A DNA stretch of 64,000 nucleotides from Lineus longissimus. Its lineage: Eukaryota; Nemertea; Pilidiophora; Heteronemertea; Lineidae. The notes under the pieces were generated by a model. That model had not been told where the DNA came from and did not search any database. It worked only from the letters and a program-made list of their open reading frames with translations. Below, in pieces: positions 48,601-57,783 of this stretch. The translations under genes were made by a program, and so were the position numbers. The stretch spans positions 4,154,001-4,218,000 of the forward strand of contig NC_088308.1 in NCBI RefSeq assembly GCF_910592395.1. Reading direction: 5' to 3'. Every line of letters starts with the position of its first letter. The stretch's first letter is position 1.

Positions 48601-49198
48601 TCGTCAGCTTCACCATTGGACTGCTTTACACCGTTGGGACTTGTGTTGGCATGATTCTCTTCATAATACAAGCAGCGGAAGTCGAGTTGCCCGGTGAGTT
48701 GTATTTTTATGCCGGGTAGACTGCGACTTAAAACTGTCGATATTTTGCACAAACGCCAGTACTTCAAACTCGGATACAACGCAATGTCCAGCTGGTCTAA
48801 AAGCTAGTTATTCCAAGGATGATGTACGACTGATATCAAGCTGCACCAGCGTCAGCGTCGATCAACACACTAGTCATTGCTTCGATTTCCCAGGGCTTTT
48901 TTTATCAAGACATACATGTATTAGGCTCGCTCCTCTATATTTTTGGTAATATGCAGTTTATACTGCACATGCAGTAGCCCATCACTCAATACACTTTATT
49001 GACTTGAACCCTTTTTTATCCTCAGGTCAACCTGATCCAAAGAGGCATATGGATTCATACGAAAGTCTGTTTTATGGGTTGACCATAGCATCAATCTTGA
49101 ATATACTTATATTATACATACCCATTTCCATACTCTATCGAAAGAGGATGAATGCGCGCCTGGAGGAGACGAATCAATCTGAATCTGAATCGAATTGA
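42699..49198 (+). CDS. POT/PTR2 (SLC15)-family transporter-like protein, 11 exons, 518 residues
   Basis: Exons: 42699-42713, 43019-43241, 43654-43752, 44350-44405, 45120-45262, 45849-46027, 47005-47201, 47639-47816, 48027-48191, 48565-48693 and 49026-49198. All junctions are GT-AG and the total of 1557 bases closes exactly in frame. The family is clear from MPAVAGGLADAVFGKYPSLV (TM2-3 loop), GFGCNLGVAYSFGAEQL (usual GTGGIKPNVSxFGADQ), the central basic helix (FRRLKETFKEKV), AQIPQYFFIGLADCFALLP and EFAYYESPKHI (usual QIPQYxLIG...EFxYxQAP). Proteins of this family move di- and tripeptides or histidine across membranes with protons. Here the TM1 ExxER proton motif reads EILTT and the TM10 Glu is Asp, so coupling or substrate may differ. 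It is a little shorter than the usual 550-600 residues. Long introns carry repeats. Confidence 0.9.
46095..46790. repeat. Minisatellite, 54-bp unit, about 13 copies, in intron 6 of the transporter gene
   Basis: The unit runs GGCGCCGTCTGACCTAATAG, CAAACAATGACTCCAGG, TTTTCGGAGTAACAAAG, with exact 54-base spacing (for example GGCGCC at 46273 and 46327). Edge copies are more diverged and central copies nearly identical. Because 54 is 18 codons, several minus-strand frames stay open across the array (170 and 186 codons); these are artefacts of the repeat. It lies wholly inside intron 46028-47004. Confidence 0.95.
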
Positions 49199-50186
49199 TA
49201 TGACCCGCTTTTACACTATTATGAAGCTTCAGCTTTAAAAAACATAACTTGAATCTTTGATACCCCAGTTATCGTTTCTATTTTTCTTTCACGTGACACT
49301 ATACGGTCACTTCCTCCCGGCGAGGCCGTTGTTGGGGCTACGCAAGGTCAATGCAAGATTTTTAGAAAATATTTTCAAATGCATCAATTTCAAGTCGATT
49401 ATAGGTCCCAGGATTGAAATTTGTTGAGGGAACTGAGGAAAACCACTGCTTATGAGTTTGGAAATAATTTTATACCGGTATATTAATATTTTTCAAACAT
49501 TATCACTCACGACAGCATGTCCTTCGCGAAAATTGCTGTTTTTTGCGATTTCGTCTAAATTGCAAAGCAATATTTTCATTGTTGCAAGTTCGCTGAATGC
49601 AAGTTGGCATGATGATTAAAACCGCGCAAACGAAACCTAATGGCAAAAATTGCTTTGTTTTGGTCGTCTTAGCCATTACGCTACTTATAGCATATGTCCT
49701 ATACCTGGAAGTTGTTTTGGGTCCCAAAATTAGATAAAAGCACAAACTTTGATGATATCAGCCAAGTAGTTTTCACATAGCGCAATAGGTAGGCCTACTT
49801 ATGAAGTCGACTGGGCCTAAAGTATATACAACAGCTACAACGACCATATGGTCATAAATCTAATGTACACAATGTAAGGTAATAACATGAATAAATACAT
49901 ATATAAAAAACCACCAATCGTCCACCATACGTTCGTGTCATGAACTATGCTGGTGGCATTCTCGAGGTGGCGTTGAATACGACAGACGTTTATCGATTGC
50001 GTACAGTTCAGTTCGGTTGAGTTAGCATAGTTGAGCATTCTATGTCGAGACTCCCCGGGCAGTACATTTCGTCATCATAGCGAGGGACGAGGCCGGTCCA
50101 CCACATCCGGAGTGTATTTGTGCCCAGCGTGCGTTAAGTTGTGTAGACGATCAATTCGTGTGTCGGAGGCTCGTTTCTCTTGGTGG
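49199..50186. other. Intergenic between transporter and aldolase-family gene
   Basis: 3' UTR of the transporter and upstream DNA of the next gene. No coding segment recognised. AT-rich, with several poly-T and poly-A runs. Confidence 0.45.
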
Positions 50187-50194
50187 TATATATA
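50187..50194 (+). promoter_or_regulatory. TATATATA element just upstream of the aldolase-family start
   Basis: TATATATA lies 13 bases before the first ATG at 50208. If it is a working TATA box, transcription would begin about 30 bases downstream, inside the first codons, and translation would then start at the in-frame ATG at 50310 (Met35). Confidence 0.35.
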
Positions 50195-50207
50195 GCACTA
50201 TCGGAGT

Positions 50208-52786
50208 ATGGCAACCTCAGCATCCGTCTGTCGGATCGGAACATTTCTGAGGAAAGGTGGGAGTAGGTCTAATTGGGGAAACCTGCATCAACGGTTGTTT
50301 CCTCCAGTTATGAACAAGACAAATATCAATGTAGCAACACTGAAAACGATGGAGACCAATAAGGAACTGAATCAAAAGGGCCGTCAGGAGCTGGCTGTGG
50401 CCTACCGGGCACTTGAACGCTTTGGATTCCACGAAGGGATATGCAACCATGTAACTCTGGTGGTTCCAGCTGCTGGTGGGAGTGATACAGTCATGTTACT
50501 GGTTCCTTACGGCATCCACTGGAGCAGAGTAAGTATGCTCGACACTTACATCCTGGCATAACCAGTGATTTTCAATATACATTCAGTAGACGATGTGGTA
50601 TCGTCATAAGTCGTTTTGGCGCCACTTGTCACAAGAGGTCGTGTTTTTGGCGGCAAATTCAAAGTGGTCTTCTTGATTCAACCGTCAGTCAACCTTTACA
50701 CCAAAGGTCATAGTATTCCCGACTATCTTGTGTTTGAAACCTGCCTGTGCTAGGCACGAAGGGCTATAAAGTCAGTAAGATAGAGTGATGCCAAACGTGC
50801 GTGACTCGCCATATTCTCCCTTTAACTCCTGCGCTGCGCTGCTCCTTTCTCAAGGTCAAGGCATCGTCACTGCTGGCCCTGAACGATCAGAACGAAATAG
50901 TAGAAGGGAAAGGCAAAGCAGAAATCACAGCGGCCTGTATTCACCGAGGTGTCCATGATCTGAGAGAGGATGCAAAATGTGTCATCCATACACATGCACC
51001 CTACTCTACTGCTCTTGGTAAGTCTTCCCTCGAGACGGATCAGATTTTCGAGATGTCTAATCTGATTGTGAAATTGTCTTTCATTGGGTGTGCCTTTGTC
51101 TGATCAGGTAAGAAAGTATGTCTCCGTTGGTAACGACATTGTCTGATCATGTATGAAATGTGAACGTATGACCATGTATTTCTAGATTGGATGTGACGTT
51201 GTCTGATCAAGTAAGAAAGTGTGTCAGAATGGGATGTGACGTTGTGGTTGTCTCATGATTGAGTATGACACTGGGTGATATGAATAAAGACTAGCAAATG
51301 CTTTTATCTAAAACTCCATGTACATTTACACCAGGCCTCTCTGCACAAAATTGAAGTAAAAGCATTTGCTAGTCTTTATTCATATCACCCATTGTGTCAG
51401 AATGGGATGTGACATTGTGGTTGTCTCATGATTGAGTATGACACTGTGTCGGAATGGGATGTGAAATTGTCTGATCAGGTTATGTGTGGCTGATGAGTTT
51501 GAGAGATGGGTTTTAGTCTTTGATCTGCTAGATTAGCATCTTGACACACAAGGCTCCGAGACGGCAATGACTTGAATGAGCCATATAACAAGTACATGTA
51601 CTATAACAAACTGTTATAAAAGATGGACCTTACGTGGTGTACAGGTCAAGGTGAAAATGACATTCAGGCCCAGACACCTGCAGTGACTTTCTACACTCTA
51701 TCGCTCTGTTGTCATTGCAGCCTTACTGAAGAACGGAGGATTAAAGATGGTCCACCAGAACTCCTGTCGCTTCTACAAAGGTGTGGCGTATGATGATCAT
51801 TACAATGGCTTGGCAGGGGCACTGGAAGAAGGCGAGCGCATAGCTGACTGCATGGGAGAGAATAGTAATGTCCTTTTCATGAAGAATCACGGAGTTATGG
51901 TCACAGGAAATACAGTAGCTGAAGCATTTGATCGCATGTACTACTTAGAAAGGGCATGCCACGTTCAGGTAGGTAGGAGAATACTTTTGCCATTGGTCAA
52001 CACTGATTTCTCCCGAGACATTTAAATCAGTCACTCTCCATCATTTGGCTACAATGCGTCCAGATACAGACATCATGCATCTGTCCAGAGACAGACATCT
52101 GTGCAGAGATGGACATAATCTGTCAAGTGATGGACATCATCTGTTCTGTCTAGAGATTGATGTCACCCGTTCAAAGAAGGACGTCATATTTCCTGAGATG
52201 CAGATCATGTCCCACCAGGATAGATAATGTTCTTCTGTGGGACAGACAATGTCCATCTCTGGACAGATGATGCCAACATCTGGACATGTGATGTCCTGTT
52301 GTCTCTGGACATGCGATGTCACTATCTGGAGAGATCATATCCACCTCTGGACAGATGATGCCAACATCTGGACATGTGATGTCCTGTTGTCTCTGGACAT
52401 GCGATGTCACTATCTGGAGAGATCATATCCACCTCTGGACAGATGAACTCCATATCCTGGCAGATGATCTCTCGGCAGATAACGTCAGGTACTGGAAAAG
52501 TGATGTTTAGTTCTAGACTGATGGTATCTATCTCTTGACACAAGATGATACATCATATAGATGGACATATAGAGGGCGACTTTTGGAGCATTAAACTGTC
52601 TTGTAATTCCTCTTCGTCTTTCAGGTCCTGGCCATGTCTTGTGGAGAGGAATTAAGTGTCATACCAGATTCAGTTGCAGCCAGCACATTCAAAGAATTCC
52701 AGAATTCATTCGTCGAAAGTAGCGCTGACCATTTCTCAGCCATTACAGATTGCATCATGGCAGATATGCCGGAGGTAGCAGACTGA
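50208..52786 (+). CDS. Class II aldolase/adducin N-terminal-domain protein, 4 exons, 297 residues
   Basis: Exons 50208-50528, 50855-51017, 51721-51968 and 52625-52786 (TGA) join in phase and total 894 bases. Domain landmarks: GICNHVTLVVPA near residue 80, GIHWSR|VKASSLLALN across junction 1, IHTHAPYSTAL with His152 and His154, and FMKNHGVMVTG with His218. These three His match the zinc site of class II aldolases. FDRMYYLERACHVQ is the typical closing helix. The intact His set argues for a metal enzyme rather than an adducin, which lacks them. The reaction is unknown; family members act on phosphorylated or free sugars. The first 34 residues hold several Arg/Lys and no acidic residue (MATSASVCRIGTFLRKGG), as in a mitochondrial presequence, unless Met35 is the start. 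AATAAA follows at 52840. Nearest relatives are probably the 'putative aldolase class 2' proteins of invertebrates and bacteria. Confidence 0.92.
51110..51480. repeat. Degenerate tandem repeat in intron 2 of the aldolase-family gene
   Basis: Words GGATGTGACGTTGTCTGATC, GTGTCAGAATGGGATGTGAC and TTGTCTCATGATTGAGTATG recur in order. One copy (51223-51272) is repeated closely at about 51394-51443, separated by the snap-back element. Confidence 0.75.
51273..51390. mobile_element. Snap-back element: perfect 34-bp inverted repeat, 50-base loop, interrupting a tandem repeat
   Basis: Arms are 51273-51306 and 51357-51390 and are exact reverse complements, beginning GGGTGATATGAATAAAGACT. The 118-bp unit sits between TATGACACT and (ATT)GTGTCAG, and the undisturbed repeat copy further on reads TATGACACTGTGTCGG. 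The unit therefore interrupts a pre-existing repeat. A perfect arm match implies recent origin or ongoing correction. A foldback MITE or a templated (palindrome-forming) insertion are both possible; flanking ACT/ATT is at best an imperfect target duplication. Confidence 0.75.
52045..52560. repeat. Minisatellite in intron 3 of the aldolase-family gene, with an exact 88-bp period
   Basis: The intron is built from short units around CTGGACAGATGATG, TCTGGACATGTGATG and similar words. Within it an 88-base unit starting GGACAGATGATGCCAACATC at 52261 repeats exactly at 52349 and partly at 52437. Minus- and plus-strand frames through it (60-79 codons) are repeat artefacts. Confidence 0.9.
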
Positions 52787-52839
52787 AGTATCACTCACAA
52801 AAATCCTCATGTTAACTCTCTGGGTGCTTGTGACACTTG

Positions 52840-52845
52840 AATAAA
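52840..52845 (+). other. Polyadenylation signal AATAAA of the aldolase-family gene
   Basis: AATAAA 53 bases after the TGA at 52784-52786, followed by GTGCTTGAAGTT. Confidence 0.7.
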
Positions 52846-53568
52846 GTGCTTGAAGTTGCTGATATCTTTCAGTAGAGATAAGAGAAAATGTTCCAATGAA
52901 ATGAGTTTTCAACAGATCTACCTCTTATTATGAATAAATCATCTGCAACAATACTAAACTGACTTGTTCTACCATTAAATTTGTCGGCCATACTCATGGC
53001 ATACTTTTCAAAAAACACCCAAGTGAAGATTTCGAATGCAAAAGCTGCTTGGACTCATTCCAAAAACAGATAGGTGAGGCTAACTTTACCTGAAAATACT
53101 TAGCTGAATACCAAACCATTTCAATGCATCAAAAACCGACTGATTCAAGTGTAAATCATTCAATAAGCTTCACTTCTATTGCAAAAAAATGATTATTAAT
53201 GTAACCACCTCGGCTCGAAAATGGCCCAAGTGGATTCAGTGGCTTTTGCATTTGACATCTTCAAGTACGTTATGTAAAGGGGTGAAGTAAGGCCAACAAA
53301 ATCATTGTTCCAAGAAAGACAACAGCATTGTTGGAAGGGGCCGTCGGAATCAAAAATAATCCTGGTGATAACCCTAAAAGTAAGATTGAAACCTTGTTTA
53401 CCTCGACTTCAAAATGCACTAACAATCCACACAATGTTCTATTCTGAATGTTGGTGAAGACTCACTGATCTGTTTATCCAAATATATACAATCTCAATGT
53501 ACTGGGTACATAAAATTAGAGTAGTTCTTAGCCTATGAGAGTAGTTCTTAGCGTTTCACTGTCCGGGT
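52846..53568. other. 3' flank shared by two convergent genes
   Basis: Between the aldolase-family polyadenylation signal and the SPSB3 stop. It should contain the SPSB3 3' UTR (minus strand). No other coding segment seen. Confidence 0.5.
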
Positions 53569-56140
53569 CTACTGACCATTACACGCTCTTGTATTGGTTG
53601 ACGTGGTAATGCTCAATCCATGCACTGATGTCGCCACATAAACGTCAGATCCATCTCGAGCGCTGGTAGATTGTTCATTGACCACATCACCAGTGAACGA
53701 TGTGCTAGGCATCGGGGCGGGGCTTTCAGAGTCCTCACCGCCATCACTCACATCCCAATCATTCATCGAATCAGAGTCACTTTCTTCCTCAGTCCGCCGC
53801 CGTTTAGTAATCCGATGCACGTCAAAGGAATCAGTTTTTAACACCAAGTCAGAATCGCTGTCCTCTGACCGCTGCCTTATTTTCACTTTCTTGGGTTCTG
53901 GCCGCACCTCACCGCCAGTATTGGGCCACAACAACCAAGCCATATTATTTTTTAAGAATGCCTTCAGCCCAGGAGGCAATAACAGAGCATCAGTCACATT
54001 CTGATGCATGGGTAAATGTTTGCGGAGTACACTGCAACACATATGCTGAAGCGAGGTGCGGAATGACCAACTTCTTATGAGGCGCATGCCGCTGCGAGCA
54101 GCTGTGGAACACACCATAGGATAAAGGGATTTTCCTGCAAGCCCCTCAAATGCTACACCTGAAAAACAGAATGAAAGACTTAATAACGGATATTTGATAA
54201 CATCAACTGTCATTTGACAATCAAATATCTTTACAAATGGTTTTAACTGTCCCTATATCATGAAGAAAGATAATAACAAGCCTTCCAAAGATTAAGATCT
54301 ATATAAAGAAGACATGTTTTAAACAGTCTTCAATTTGGCAGCAAATTCCCACATAAGCGACTGGAATGTTTTGTCTTTCGTCTGATCATCTGATCAAGCA
54401 CTCACCTAATGGTCTGCGATTCATGTAGTATTGTAGAGTCCCTCTCCACATGTCTAGGTGTACACCAATGATGGTTCCTTGGCCAAACTTGTTGGTGTAG
54501 CGGATGGCTGTCCCCTTGTGGTAGGCATGACCGGTGTAGGAGATACCCCAGCTGTTGGAATGGGAGCCAAGCAGGCTGCAGAACATGTGGTGGTAGGCAT
54601 TCATATCAACATCACCAGTACCTACCCCAATCATCTGAAATATTTAATTGGAATTCAGGGATGCTATGTCAAGTAAGTCACAATCAGTGAGAAATATACT
54701 TCATGACATTCTGCTGTAAAATGCACGACCTTCCAATGTACACCTATTTGTCACCACACTTCTGTAAAACTACTCTATAAAGGACACCAATAGGACTGAC
54801 AAATAATGACCTTTGGGACCAAACAGTGCCGCTATGTCCTGCCAAAAGAGGTGTTTGGTTGTGTACAAATGTGTCGTCATGTATGTAAGTTTTTTTTCTG
54901 CCAAATATGAGGTAACCCCACCCTATGTGAGTAACACTGTCTTACCATGTCAGTGCCATAGACTGGTGTCACCATTTTGACCTCCCAGTAATGCTGACCC
55001 TCCTTCATGACCTTTGTACCCCTCACTGCTGCTGTCCCGCTGCTGAAGTCGGGATGAAACTTCACCTCTCTACTATCATCAGAGAGTATGCTGGCTGTGG
55101 ATTTATTCTCTTCATCCCATATCCAATCAAACACTGAAAAAGGTTATGCGAATTCTGAAGCCATTTTTTTCACTTTGATTTGAATTGAAATGAAAGAAAG
55201 ATGTTTCACTATCTGCCAGTCAATGATTACTACCTCGATTAGATCGCTCTTGCATTGTGGCATTGGGAAAAGCTAAAACTTCAATGATCCATTGTTCAGC
55301 TACGGTCCAAGTCATACCTGCTGTTCTGATCTCCATCATTAATAAGCTAACAGCATGCCTATTCATTTTTTCAGTCTGGAATATCTAAGGACCCAAGCTA
55401 GGGATAGGGCACTAGGCCATCAAATTCAAAGTGAAGATTTCATATCATTTGCCCTCCCAGATTAGTAGGTCTCCAGTAGAAGATATTGACCATACTTTAG
55501 GTTTGTTTACGGCAAGAATCGTTGTTACATAACCAATGAAAAAGAATAGTTTTTAGCGATAAAACATGATCATGATGAAACTGAGTCTGAGCCTTGAGAT
55601 AAAAAACATACTTGTATCTTCTTCTCCACAAACACACTTATGTTCCTCACGCTTCTCATGACAATCACAGAATGGCTCTCCTTTCATGGGTAGATGTGAT
55701 GGCCTGGACATGGAAACTCCACTGTGCAAGCCTCTGACACTGGCCCGACTGGGAGTGGGAGCCGGACTGGCGCTACGGCGGCGACGACTTTCAGTTTCCC
55801 CGTCTTCAAAAACGTATCGCAGTCTGTGACTTTGTTGGACACTCAGAGGAGATGCAGAAGGACTGAATGATCTTGGCGATGAAGGCCCTAGCCCTGCAGA
55901 GGGCTGGCCTCTGTCACATCTGCTAGCGTCATTTATGGCCACTCCATCGCTACCAGCACCGCTTGTACTTGGAACGTCAACACGCCCGGTTTCGGTGGTT
56001 TCTGTATCGGTGTTTTCACCTCTCCTGTGAAGCCTAGATTGGCGAAATACCATTCCAATACTACCCCTAAGTCGCAAATAGGATTCCTCTATGACATTAC
56101 GATGAAACCTACGCCCAGATCGGTTTCGATTCGGGAACAT
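53569..56140 (-). CDS. SPSB3: SPRY domain-containing SOCS box protein 3, 4 exons, 511 residues
   Basis: Exons 56140-55612, 55133-54946, 54634-54406 and 54158-53569 join in phase (529+188+229+590 bases) and end in TAG. The SPRY domain spans about residues 178-345: [83 protein letters not shown] and [13 protein letters not shown]. All are near-identical in order to vertebrate SPSB3. The SOCS box follows (about 349-391; [26 protein letters not shown]) and recruits Elongin B/C and Cullin-5, so the protein should be a substrate receptor of a CRL5 ubiquitin ligase. Vertebrate SPSB3 targets include SNAIL and nuclear cGAS. Unlike the roughly 355-residue vertebrate protein, it has a long low-complexity N-terminus (Ser/Arg/Pro rich, [14 protein letters not shown] before the SPRY) and a 110-residue acidic Ser/Asp tail with basic KRRR stretches. 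Confidence 0.95.
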
Positions 56141-56699
56141 AATGAGTTAACAAAATGGGTCAGAGGTTTTTGACAACAGCCATTGTCAAATTTTTTGGTT
56201 AAGAAATTTTCATTCAACGGTGAGGTACCGAAGTACCATTGGGGTGGCTTGGCCTATTTTGCTGACTTTTTTGTATCTGCTGACTTTTTAGTTTATATTA
56301 GTTTAGCCTACATAGGTGCAGTTAAACCCCTTTGTTTGAATCTTCATACTCAGAAATTAAACTCTGTGAATATTATATGATAGACAGGATGCTAAAAGTT
56401 AGATTGCATTTCTTGTGTTTGCATAAGATTTAATTCTGCTGATTTTTGCTGTATTTTGCTGACTTTGCTGATTGACCGACAGATGACTCTACAGGCCGAC
56501 TGTAGCCTTTGACAAAACACTTTACATGTGCTTACTTTTCGCATCTCCAATTGGTCTTGAATAGTGAGGTATAGTCATTTCTCATTGATTGGTCAACTGG
56601 TGCAGGATCTTAGGCAAGAAACTTATCTTATTGGCTGGTCATCTTGTGCGAGATCTGAGGTAGCCTAATACAAGTGACCTATCATCTGACTGACTATAT
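56141..56699. other. 5' flank of SPSB3; no gene seen
   Basis: Upstream of the minus-strand SPSB3 start. The words TTTTGCTGACTTT / GCTGATTTTTGCTG recur at about 56256-56290 and 56436-56472. No TATA element near the start. No other coding segment recognised. Confidence 0.4.
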
Positions 56700-57060
56700 T
56701 TGAGCAAGACACCTCTCCATTGCATTGATTAGTCATCTGGTGTGGGATCTTGGGTAAGACACTTGTACATCTCAGTCATTGAGTTGGTTATCTGGTGTGG
56801 GATCTTGGGTAAGACACTTGTCCATCTCAGTCATTGAGTTGGTTATCTGGTGTGGGATCTTGGGTAAGATACTTAACCGTCATCCTCATTGAGTCAGACG
56901 TAATGGTCAGTGTTCGAGCTCGGATGAGACGCTGTCAATCTAATTGAGTTGGTCATCTGGTGTGGTACGGAACTTGGGTAAGACACTTGTCCAATCTCAT
57001 TGAGGTGGTCATCTGCTTCCGGAATCTTGTGAAAGACACTTTCTCATGAGTTGGTCATCT
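56700..57060. repeat. Minisatellite with 55-bp unit
   Basis: The unit reads TGGTTATCTGGTGTGGGATC, TTGGGTAAGACACTTGTCC, ATCTCAGTCATTGAGT. Adjacent copies in 56725-56890 are nearly identical and outer copies from about 56560 to 57060 are degenerate. It lies between SPSB3 and the calmodulin-like gene. Confidence 0.9.
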
Positions 57061-57783
57061 GGCGTAGGATATTGGAAGACATGGTCACCGAGGAACCCTG
57101 CCTGGTGACCATTCCTCAGGGGGACGGAGATATATACGTCACTCTTGTTTTCTATCGTTCTTTTGCGCAGTGAGGGCAAACGGTTACTCCAAGGTAACAC
57201 TCAATCTCCAAGCCTCGCTATTGGGTAACTGCGGCTGCTCAGTGACCGACAGGTTCACCATGACCCGGCGTGCCCCAGGCTCTTGCATGGAACCCCGGTA
57301 TGTGCTGATATGTATGCAGGGTACATACCTACATAACATAAATAAATACATGACCTGTCACTTTGCCAAGAGATATAGCTTACTTTGTGTGCAAGGTATC
57401 TTCTTGGAAACAAAGCCACTGTACCTACTCATAGGCCTTTACGTCCGGAGATTTTGTCGAATACATGTAGGCCCTATATAGAAATCATCAGAAGCCTTCT
57501 GATCTCTGAGAAAACCGTTGTGAGAAGAGGCTTCGATCAAAGAGTGCGACTTGTGACGTAATACCGACATTTTCGACATTTGCGAAGAGTTGTGCTTGGT
57601 AAGCCTTGAAGGGATTCCAGAAGGTTTAGTCGTCCGATTTCGAATGGATAGTGACCCATGACAAACATCTTCTCAAATTTATTAGGGAACTTTCAACATT
57701 GGAGACTCATCCCATGATGCCGAAAAGTTTAATTTTCCGTTTCCATTCAGTTCAAAAGTCGGGTAACCGGTGGTGAAATAAAG

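Noticed and set aside
52045-52543. Several 60-79 codon frames on both strands rich in repeated CP and SGQMMPTSGH-like words
   Set aside because: Products of the GGACA-type minisatellite in an intron, with no start or splice support.
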